From Novosphingobium sediminis (GTDB taxonomy: Bacteria; Pseudomonadota; Alphaproteobacteria; Sphingomonadales; Sphingomonadaceae), in assembly GCF_007991615.1 (NCBI RefSeq), contig NZ_BJYR01000015.1, forward strand, positions 94,101 to 158,100: DNA of 64,000 bases, given 5' to 3'. Shown piece after piece: positions 57,333-64,000 of this stretch (its first letter is position 1; each line of letters begins with the position of its first letter). The translations under genes were made by a program, and so were the position numbers. The notes below the pieces were generated by a model. The model ran no database searches. It was not told the DNA's origin and saw only the letters and a program-made list of their open reading frames with translations.

Positions 57333-60269
57333 TTACGACAAGGCGCGCTCGACCACCACGAAGGGCGCCCAGTAAGCGGGATGGGTATATCCCTGGCGCC
57401 CGCGCAGGGTCCGCATCGAACGGCGCAGACGTTCGCTGGCGTCAGGCAGCGACGTCATAGTCGACGCAGTCAGCGCCATAAGCGTCGCGGCTGAAAGGCT
57501 TTCGACTTTCCATTGGGTGGCAAAGACGGTGCGCGAGCCTGCGTAGAGGAAGGCCTGCGCCAGTCCGGAAAGCGCCTCTGCGCCGGGCTGCCCGTTGCCG
57601 CTGGCGGTTTCGCAGGCCGAAAGGATGATCGTGTCGGCCTTGATCGCGAGACCCTCGATCTCGTCGGGATGCAGCAGACCGTCGTTCGCGGCGACCCGGG
57701 CCGCATCTGGGGTGAACACGATGGCTGGACGCGGAGATTTGTAGGTCACGCTTTCGGTGACCGCATGCGAGGCGATGGCAATGATATCGTAAGACTTGAT
57801 CGCCTCCGCGCGAAACCTGGCCTCGGTGGCCTGCGGCCCGGCGAGGACGAGCGACCGGCCGCCCGCCGCGGTGATGATGGCGGTGAGCTCCGCCACAGCG
57901 CCTGGCAGGCTCTGGCCTGCGGCGGCGGCGGCCGGCCTTACCGGGGCTGGTGTGAAGGGTTTCGTCCCATCGATCGTGAGGTCACGAAACAGACCGCGCA
58001 CGGTCACTCGCGGGTCACCGATGGCAAGCACTGAAGGACGGGCGCCGCGCGGCGTGGCTGGCGCATGGGTCAATGCCGACGGATCGAGGACCAACGACAG
58101 CGCGGCCTGGTCGATCAGCCACTTGCGGCTGACCGGATCGCGAAGCGCGGCGAACGGCAGGCCGTCGAGCGGTGCGGTGCGGCTGATGTAGAGCCGGTTC
58201 AGCGTGCCGAGCCGCGCAGCGAACGGTGTGACCAACGCTCGGTAGAGCGCTTCCGCGTCGCTCTGTGCGAAAGGCCGGGTGACAGCCCCCCGCGCAGTCA
58301 CGCGAAACTCCGTGCTGGCGCGCAGACGGCCGACCGCAGCTGCCAGGGCATTACGGCCGGGCGCGAGGCGTTCGATCTGCAGATGGTCGCGCGTCAGCAG
58401 CGCGGCATAGCCCCGCTGGCTGCCGACAGCGTAGATGAGGATGGCGGCATTTGCCGGCAGCTGGGCGCGGATCGCGGCTGTGGTGGTGATCGGCGCAAGG
58501 CCGAACAGTTGCAGCTTCGGCTGCGATCTTGCGGCCTGGTCCGTTTTCGCGGCTGCCATCCGGTGGAGGGTTGCGGCCGACTGCGCCAGTCTCTGCAGTT
58601 CGCGTTCCGGAGCGCCCCGCGCCACCGCGCTTACCAGGGCATGGTCCTCCTGCGTCGCCAGGCGCGCAGCCTCGAGCGCGTCCACGGCTGCGGTGTCGCC
58701 GCTGCCGCGCAGCGCGCCGCCGGCCAGCGACCGGCTTAGCTGGGATCGTCCGGCGCGCAACAGCGCGCGATCGGCAGCCTCAGCGTCGCCTGCCACTAAA
58801 GCCGCTTCGAGCAGCGCGAGATGAGCGTCGAGCGCGCCTTCGTTGCGGTTCATGGCCATGCTGCGCGCGTCGCGCGAGGTCGGCGTGAACGCGTCAAAGT
58901 CGCGGCTGGCGTCTTCGAGAAAGGGCACGGCTTGTGCGGGTCTGCCATCGGCGAGAAGTGCCAGACCCTTGAGCAGGCGCGTGCGCGGCGACACGAGCCC
59001 GTCCCTGAGCAGGGCACTGGAGGTCGCCGGCTCGGCCCCGTCGAAAAAGGTCAAAGCGACCGCAGGGCGGCCGAGCAGCAACTCGGTCTCGCCGGCACGT
59101 TGAAGGACGTAGCTCGTCAGCCCCGCCTTGTTGCGATCGCCGACGACTTGCTCGAAGGGGAGCGTTTGGCCTGTCCAGGACGCCATCGGATCGCGGATTC
59201 CGGCGTCGCGCTTGGCCTTGCGACGTGCGGCTTCGGCGTAGGTCCTCCAGTCCGCCGCGCCTTTTCGGTTCAGAAGCTTGGCGAGATCGAGCTCGGCCTG
59301 TCCCGAGTTTTCTCCGTAATCCCTTGGCGCCGTGACGAGCTGGCGCAGCACCCTTTCGGCCGCAGCGTCGTCGCCCAGCGCAAGAAGGCTGTCAGCCAGC
59401 GTGCGCAGGTTCTGACTGTGGTTCGAACGGATGAGCCCGCGGCTCGTCTCGGCGATCTGCTCGGCGTAACAAGGTGAAAGTTTGGCCTGCGCCGCAGACA
59501 GATCGGCCTCGTCGGTCGGTCCGGCGGGCGTTCCCGCGGGCTTGGCGACGATGCGCTGAATCACCGCGCCTTGCTCGACAAAGGTGGCGGTGCAACGCTC
59601 ACTCGTCTGAACTTGCGCAGGTGTTTCGTCGGGTGCGTAACCCCCGGGTCCAAGGTCGGATGCGGCGAGGGAGAGGCCGCGCATCGCCAGATCGCGCGCG
59701 CTTGCGTATTCGCCCATGGTCATCGCCACTTGGGCAAGGTTAGCGAGATTGACCCGGTACTGCATGTCGTTCGGATTGACTTGCGATTTGGCGAGTGTGT
59801 CGGTCAGGACGTCGCGATAGGCCTCTATCTCGCCGAGCTTCATCCGCGTTTGAGCGAGCTGCAGCTTGGCGCGCGCGACCTCGAGGCTATTCGCCGGGCT
59901 CGGGTCGTCGGCGAATGCCTTTTCGCGAAAGCGTAGGATGACCTCGCCGATTCGGGCGGCATCGGCCGTGCGGCCGAACAGGGCATATTGGGCGTAGACC
60001 TGCACGAGCGCGAAGTATTGTACCCCGTTGCACCGCGCGCCGTCTTCGGGCTGCAATTCGCGGCCGAACAGATTGAGCTCGGGTTCGGTGGGCCGGTTCC
60101 CGATGCGCTCCTGCATTGCCGTCAGGCTCGAGGCCGGTTCGCCGCAATGGGGGATGTCGTTCGGTCCCGAATCGGACAACTCCGTATCCACGGGGGCCGG
60201 CGCGGCCCGGTCTGGCGTCGCCGCCGCCGGCGCTGCCGCGAGGAGGAGCGACAGGACGTCAGCTAGCAT
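57333..60269 (-). CDS. TPR-like repeat protein with C-terminal CHAT (caspase-like) protease domain
   Basis: 978 residues from ATG 60269. A hydrophobic start (MLADVLSLLLAAAPAAA) is a probable signal peptide, so the protein may act outside the cytosol. Residues about 75-600 are helical repeats (YASARDLAMRGLSLA, DDAAAERVLRQLV) of TPR type. The CHAT domain covers about 680-978 with the catalytic pair His835 (IAIASHAV) and Cys886 (LSACETASG). Bacterial CHAT proteases cut partner proteins on activation, in several defence contexts. Its start overlaps the upstream DUF4384 stop by 11 bases, so the two are coupled. Confidence 0.87.
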   Translation of the reverse strand: MLADVLSLLLAAAPAAATPDRAAPAPVDTELSDSGPNDIPHCGEPASSLTAMQERIGNRPTEPELNLFGRELQPEDGARCNGVQYFALVQVYAQYALFGRTADAARIGEVILRFREKAFADDPSPANSLEVARAKLQLAQTRMKLGEIEAYRDVLTDTLAKSQVNPNDMQYRVNLANLAQVAMTMGEYASARDLAMRGLSLAASDLGPGGYAPDETPAQVQTSERCTATFVEQGAVIQRIVAKPAGTPAGPTDEADLSAAQAKLSPCYAEQIAETSRGLIRSNHSQNLRTLADSLLALGDDAAAERVLRQLVTAPRDYGENSGQAELDLAKLLNRKGAADWRTYAEAARRKAKRDAGIRDPMASWTGQTLPFEQVVGDRNKAGLTSYVLQRAGETELLLGRPAVALTFFDGAEPATSSALLRDGLVSPRTRLLKGLALLADGRPAQAVPFLEDASRDFDAFTPTSRDARSMAMNRNEGALDAHLALLEAALVAGDAEAADRALLRAGRSQLSRSLAGGALRGSGDTAAVDALEAARLATQEDHALVSAVARGAPERELQRLAQSAATLHRMAAAKTDQAARSQPKLQLFGLAPITTTAAIRAQLPANAAILIYAVGSQRGYAALLTRDHLQIERLAPGRNALAAAVGRLRASTEFRVTARGAVTRPFAQSDAEALYRALVTPFAARLGTLNRLYISRTAPLDGLPFAALRDPVSRKWLIDQAALSLVLDPSALTHAPATPRGARPSVLAIGDPRVTVRGLFRDLTIDGTKPFTPAPVRPAAAAAGQSLPGAVAELTAIITAAGGRSLVLAGPQATEARFRAEAIKSYDIIAIASHAVTESVTYKSPRPAIVFTPDAARVAANDGLLHPDEIEGLAIKADTIILSACETASGNGQPGAEALSGLAQAFLYAGSRTVFATQWKVESLSAATLMALTASTMTSLPDASERLRRSMRTLRGRQGYTHPAYWAPFVVVERALS

Positions 60270-61215
60270 TGCGCAGCGCAATGGTGACGGCCGCTTTCCC
60301 GAAACGGCTGCGAAGTTCGACGGGGATCGGTTTGGCGGCCGGCGGGCGGGGTGGTTGCGGCTCGGCAAACAGGTCGCGAACGACCGCAACCTGCTGTGCG
60401 GCGCGCGCGGCTTCGGGCTTGGCGCCGCTGGTGAGGGCGGACACGCTTTCGAGCTGCGGATCCGGCTTGTCGGACACGAAAACCATGATGCGTTCGACGC
60501 CGGGCGGACCGCCGACCTTAAGGAATTTGGCGGGATCGGACGGGATGCGGATGGTGCCGGAGGCGGGATTGTCCGAAGCGCCCGACGCGGGAAACGCCCG
60601 GCCGAGGCTGCCGCTAGTGCCGAAGTCGAGCACATAGACATAACTCGGCTTGGGCAGGGAAATCGAGAGGGCGATGCGGTCGCCCGTATGAACGGTCGCG
60701 CCATCGGGCAGGATCGCGCCGTTGCTGGTCGTCAGGGTCACTGTGGCGAGCGCTTCGGGCGCGGCATTCGACGCGACGGTAGGCGCGGCGGTCAGCGCGG
60801 TCGATGCATCGGCGGTCACCGTGCGCAGCTTGCCGCTAGCGGCGAGCTGGAGAATGTTCATGTACCAGGCGCTCGCGACGTCGTTGCGCTTGAGGTATTC
60901 GGCGCTGGTGATTTCACCGGCCTTGAGTTGCCGGCACAGGCGCGCCGAACTCTCGATATAGAACTGGAGCTGTTCAGTGATTTTCTGCTGAGCGGCGGGC
61001 GAGGCGGCGCCGTCCAATTTCAACTTGTCGAATGCTGCCTGGAAGTCGAGCTTCTCGCCCGCCACTAGCAGCTCTGAGGAGCAGCTGTCGTGCGAACTAA
61101 CCTTGTAGAAAACGAAAAGTACGACGATCAGGACGAGCGCAGCGGCGGGCGCGCCATAGCGGATGAGCTGCCCCATTCCGACGCGCGAAGCGGACGAACG
61201 TCTAGTCGTGGCCAA
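60259..61215 (-). CDS. Membrane-anchored DUF4384-like protein coupled to the CHAT protease
   Basis: About 318 residues from a TTG at 61215, preceded by GGGGGGTGG; ATG 61176 is an alternative start. One transmembrane helix (about 27-45, APAAALVLIVVLFVF), then an extracytosolic helical region and a beta domain (about 185-280: GDRIALSISLPKPSYVYVLDFGTSGSLGRAFP) of the DUF4384 kind. DUF4384 domains often accompany caspase-like peptidases. Predicted role: anchor, sensor or substrate of the CHAT protease coded next; unproven. Confidence 0.78.
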   Translation of the reverse strand: MATTRRSSASRVGMGQLIRYGAPAAALVLIVVLFVFYKVSSHDSCSSELLVAGEKLDFQAAFDKLKLDGAASPAAQQKITEQLQFYIESSARLCRQLKAGEITSAEYLKRNDVASAWYMNILQLAASGKLRTVTADASTALTAAPTVASNAAPEALATVTLTTSNGAILPDGATVHTGDRIALSISLPKPSYVYVLDFGTSGSLGRAFPASGASDNPASGTIRIPSDPAKFLKVGGPPGVERIMVFVSDKPDPQLESVSALTSGAKPEAARAAQQVAVVRDLFAEPQPPRPPAAKPIPVELRSRFGKAAVTIALRNAS

Positions 61216-61867
61216 GACACCACCCCCCCGTGCCTGAATTGCTCCAATACTTGGCACACTGCGGCAAATTCGAGATCGGGTCCAGCACCGAAACCTCCAG
61301 CGGCGACTTCAACCACGGCACTACTGCAATTTGGCGAGCCGACGAGAAACACTTCGGCCCTTTGATAATCGTGATCGTTGCCGGTGCGGATCGCGCGTGG
61401 AAGGACCACATTGCAAAGCCGGCCGATAACGGGCTCGATCGCGGCAGATGCGTCGGACCCGTCGGAGCGGCGTCAGACCACCGGATCGAACAGGCTTGTC
61501 CCGGAGAAGGGATCGGCGACCGAAGGAACCGCGAACAGACCGCCGGCGACGACGCTCATGAGGTTGAAGGCCGGAATGACCGGGTCGCCGACAACCCCGC
61601 CGAAATTGACGTCGCCTATCCAGTCGCGCGATCGCAGGATGTTGAGCAGGATTTCGGCGTCGCTGGAAGCCCACGAAGTGAGGGCCGATTCGAACGCCGC
61701 CGCCGGGGGGCGCAATTGATGACCGAATGGATGTCAGCAGTCGACAACAGCGGTCGTTTGCGACCGCCGCAACGAACAGCAGGAATGTCCCATACCCAGC
61801 CACTATGGTTGAGCTCAAGCTATCATAGCCGCATTCACTCGTGCTTTTCACGCATTTAGCAGTCACT
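61216..61867. other. Stretch of uncertain coding status upstream of the DUF4384 gene
   Basis: No firm gene. On the minus strand one frame is open from 61733 to 61128 except for a single TGA at 61473-61475, and its translation looks more protein-like than the other frames (see the entry at 61473-61715). The upper end (about 61735-61800) resembles the degenerate intergenic repeats. Confidence 0.45.
61473..61715 (-). CDS. Uncertain small open frame (80 codons)
   Basis: TTG start at 61715. The translation (ALTSWASSDAEILLNILRSRDW...IPAFNLMSVVAGGLFAV) has a helical start and a hydrophobic stretch near 50-60 of the 80. It ends in TGA at 61473, after which the same frame stays open to 61128 with protein-like text (VFLVGSPNCSSAVVEVAAGG). 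It may be a short gene, a broken longer one, or chance. No ribosome site seen. Confidence 0.3.
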   Translation of the reverse strand: MRPPAAAFESALTSWASSDAEILLNILRSRDWIGDVNFGGVVGDPVIPAFNLMSVVAGGLFAVPSVADPFSGTSLFDPVV

Positions 61868-62749
61868 CTACCGGAGCAAGATGCGCCACCGTGTCTTCCG
61901 GTAAAGTTGCCTTGTTACGAACGCTGTGTACAACGCTACGATCTCCGATTTTGCCAGGCTCGGGTTACCAGCCACATTTTGAGCTGCGGCCGCGAAGTCG
62001 AGCTTTCGCATGATCCGCTGGATGCGGTCGATAGCCCTGGTGGATCTGTCCGCGACCCGAACGAAGTAATGCGCGTTTGCGCTCCGCTCGAAGTCGTGAT
62101 GGATACGCCCCGCTCTGGCACCGACCCGCTGGATGGCAAAGTCCGCTTCGTCCCGCGTGGTGAACGCAAAGTCAGGATGACTTGTTTCGATGACGTGAGG
62201 TGCACGAGCGACATCGCGCCGCTCCCAGATCTGGAACACGGCTGGCACGTTGTAGGGCTTGCCCATGAAAAGAAACGCGTCTGCCGGCACGATCTGCTCG
62301 TGAACGAGGTGGAAGTTCTCGTTCAGCCGATTTTGCAGCGACCGCTTGCGGAATGTTCGAGGCAGTACGAACGCGATAACGTCAGACATGGTAGCCGCGT
62401 GCGCGAAGAAATTGACCGCCATGCTGGAGGTGGTTCCGAATGGTGGATTGCCGATCGTTGCGACAGGCCGTCCACTTTCCACGCGACGTTCGAGGAAATC
62501 CGCCTCGACGATGCCAGGGCCCTTGGGGTCGATATCGACTCCAAGACTGCCGGGCGGCATCAGCCGGAAGAAAGCCCCTGTGCCCGCGCTGGGCTCGAGC
62601 ATTTGGTATAGGCGGGGATCGTATCGTTTCACCACCTCGTCGAAGAGCGCAGCCGCCACATTATCCTGCGTGTAATACTGGTCATACAACACTGCTGGTG
62701 GCGCGCTGTCGGCAGCACTGGTCGACTTAACCCTGCGCCGGGTGTGCAC
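61868..62749 (-). CDS. Orphan N6-adenine DNA methyltransferase-like protein
   Basis: About 293 residues from a GTG at 62749; GTG 62692 is an alternative and a longer frame to 62935 has poor composition. SAM-binding motif I LEPSAGTGAFF, catalytic motif IV IGNPPFG. The order fits a gamma-type or Eco57I-like N6-adenine methyltransferase core; no target-recognition domain or nuclease is attached. No restriction enzyme gene is adjacent, so it may be a solitary methylase, part of a mobile element (such methylases occur next to helicases in conjugative elements) or a remnant. N-terminus uncertain. Confidence 0.68.
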   Translation of the reverse strand: MHTRRRVKSTSAADSAPPAVLYDQYYTQDNVAAALFDEVVKRYDPRLYQMLEPSAGTGAFFRLMPPGSLGVDIDPKGPGIVEADFLERRVESGRPVATIGNPPFGTTSSMAVNFFAHAATMSDVIAFVLPRTFRKRSLQNRLNENFHLVHEQIVPADAFLFMGKPYNVPAVFQIWERRDVARAPHVIETSHPDFAFTTRDEADFAIQRVGARAGRIHHDFERSANAHYFVRVADRSTRAIDRIQRIMRKLDFAAAAQNVAGNPSLAKSEIVALYTAFVTRQLYRKTRWRILLR

Positions 62750-62909
62750 GCCATAACGCGCGCAGGGCACCAAACGGGCGGTCGGCAAGCTGGGTGAAGA
62801 TGGGCGCGAGACGATGATGTTTCGACGCAGCTGCCAGCGTGCAGTCGAAACGCAGGAGAATGTCGAGCTCGATTTCCAAGCCGGAGGCACGACCAGCGAT
62901 CCGGTCGCC
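62727..62909 (-). pseudogene. Possible 3' fragment of a lost gene, upstream of the methyltransferase
   Basis: A third minus-strand frame is open for 60 codons between a TGA (62910-62912) and a TAA (62727-62729). Its text (LEIELDILLRFDCTLAAASKHH..., QLADRPFGALRALWRAHPAQG) looks like the end of a real protein, but there is no start codon context. It overlaps the start of the methyltransferase frame. Confidence 0.25.
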
Positions 62910-63646
62910 TCACGGCCTACCAATCTCCGGTTCATGATACTATGTCTGGCATGCCGGCCATGCCGCCGGCGAACCCCGAAGCCACGCTGAACGATGGCGT
63001 TAATTTCGGAAGGCGAGTGGGCGCCCTTTTCTTGACTACCTTTCGGCGCGGAAGAGCATACTACCTGAGTGCAACTATAGCCAACGCTTGTGACACAGTG
63101 CATCGCGAATGCACTGCGGGTCGACTTGTATCTTTCCTCGTCTGCGACAGAACTCATTCTGGTCTCCTTTATACCATGTCAAAGCTGGTTTAGGATCGAC
63201 GCATCCGATTAGAGGCATGCCTTTGATCTCAAGTTTGTGTCCGTCCCGGAATGAGGCAGATTAGTAGTCGTCCCAAAATGAGACTAGGCTTCGTCGGCTT
63301 GAGTGAGCGACTGACTGCCTAATGGGGCAACTTCGGTCTTGGTGTTGATCGGCGTCTACCTAGGAACGAAATGCGCAGGTTGCCGCAACGAGCGCGCCAT
63401 CCGCCCCCCTTTCTCGCACTGTCCGAGAGGGGCTGATGCGCAGGCGATCAGGTGCGCCATGCGCGCTGCTGGAAGTGCGATCAGCGAATTGCTGAGAATT
63501 AAAACTTGCAGGTTGGGTGCTTCCATACCACCCAAGGCCGTGGAGGCCGCACAGAGCCCCTTACAGGGGCGAAAAGGCGATATCCAATCGCCGCATCCCC
63601 GTCAGGGGCCTCGGCAGCGGAGTGAAATGACGCGCCCGAGGCAGCA
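62910..63646. other. Gene-poor stretch near the window end
   Basis: No supported gene. Two 14-base words, CGTCCCGGAATGAG (63242-63255) and CGTCCCAAAATGAG (63269-63282), form a direct repeat of 27-base period resembling an insertion-sequence end. Two small GC hairpins, GCCCC/GGGGC (63556-63570) and CCCC/GGGG (63597-63608), lie further on. No IS transposase is visible. Confidence 0.45.
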
Positions 63647-63672
63647 GTAAAGTTGGGGGCGGCCAACTTTAC
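63647..63672. repeat. Perfect 10-bp inverted repeat
   Basis: GTAAAGTTGG (63647-63656) and CCAACTTTAC (63663-63672) around GGGCGG. Not followed by a T-run. Could be an operator, a recombinase site or an element end. Confidence 0.6.
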
Positions 63673-63805
63673 GGTATTGCGCCTGATCTACGCAGGGTGG
63701 TTTGAGCGGGGTTTGGAGCATCGAGCTGTGTCACTCCCGATCCGTTTCTGCCACTGACCCGGAAATCCCGATTTTGCCGCCATTTTCCGATCGGGAAATC
63801 AGGCT

Positions 63806-64000
63806 TTGTCGAAAATACGGATTTTCAGGGGCATGAAAAACCCTATTCTGGACAAGAATAATCGAAGATTTTTGGATCTTGTCTAAAATGCAAGTTTTTG
63901 ACCCAGTGAAATGGGCAATTTTAGACAAACAAGAAATGGCGGAAATCTGCGGTTTTGTCTAAAATTATGGATTTTGCGGTGTGAAAAATGCCATTTTAGC
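63806..64000. repeat. Array of about 75-bp AT-rich repeats, each with an internal inverted repeat
   Basis: GTC(G/T)AAAAT recurs at 63808, 63881 and 63957 (periods 73 and 76). In each unit a matching ATTTTAGAC-like word faces it about 35-40 bases later: TATTCTGGAC in unit 1, ATTTTAGAC in unit 2, ATTTTAGC at the window edge in unit 3. Units also share a GATTTT and a GTGAAA-type core. Local GC content drops sharply. The array runs off the window. Nature unknown: recombinase binding array, partition or replication site are possible. Confidence 0.7.

Noticed and set aside
57085..57375. 96-codon plus-strand frame before the CHAT stop
   Set aside because: No ribosome site, no motif, overlaps the CHAT gene antisense.
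63731..63928. 65-codon minus-strand frame across the terminal repeats
   Set aside because: It only reflects the AT-rich repeats; no start context and no homology recognised.
63806..64000. CRISPR array
   Set aside because: Units are diverged along their whole length with internal dyads and variable 73-76 bp period; no identical repeats with unique spacers and no cas genes.

Overview
The window looks like chromosomal DNA of a GC-rich alphaproteobacterium of the order Sphingomonadales, probably Novosphingobium or a close relative. The reasons are a single-chain ClpB, GatCAB, an ATP12-type F1-ATPase chaperone, COQ9, a DUF1134 (EipA-like) envelope protein, an OprO/P-type porin behind a Pho box, and the short palindromic dispersed repeats often seen in sphingomonad intergenic spaces. 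This assignment rests on gene content; no phylogeny could be run.

Core region (1 to about 38,430): trhO and clpB converge on a palindromic repeat. An M16 peptidase follows, then a three-gene envelope/M48 protease operon, gatC-gatA-gatB, an anchored FKBP isomerase and rpsU. Next is a tightly coupled plus-strand run: fluC/crcB, an RluA-type pseudouridine synthase, a PaiB-like protein, a HAD phosphatase, a small membrane protein and ATP12. A phosphate-type porin lies behind the Pho box and converges on an Mla-type lipid transport operon (permease with fused STAS domain, ATPase, MCE protein, lipoprotein). Then come valS-queE, ssb, feoA-feoB with a Fur-like palindrome, COQ9, an ankyrin protein, a Sco protein, a cysteine-cluster protein, a YgjP-like metallopeptidase, ribD-ribE, a four-repeat COG4705 membrane protein, an aromatic/aspartate aminotransferase and DUF1134.

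Accessory region (38,334 to the end): a tRNA-Ser(GCU) is followed 160 bp later by a P4-type tyrosine integrase with three phased GGGGTAT repeats in front of it, the classical left end of an integrated island. Its right end is not in the window. Going inward: a converging AlpA-like protein with an extra N-terminal domain; a five-gene minus-strand module with two DEDD exonucleases and three unknown proteins, three of its gaps carrying strong hairpins; a 1,349-residue protein combining a Cap4-like nuclease domain, a STAND-type NTPase and a long helical region, followed by a RadC/JAB-like protein; a DUF6151 protein; a CPBP membrane protease; an AAA ATPase plus subtilase pair matching ietAS; a CHAT protease with TPR-like repeats coupled to a membrane-anchored DUF4384 protein; and an orphan adenine methyltransferase beside possible gene remnants. 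The last kilobase has no convincing gene but holds hairpins and an AT-rich array of about 75-bp repeats that runs off the edge.

The accessory part reads as a defence-rich island. The best candidates for something not yet described are the dual-exonuclease module, the nuclease-STAND/JAB pair and the CHAT/DUF4384 pair; the ietAS pair is a known type.
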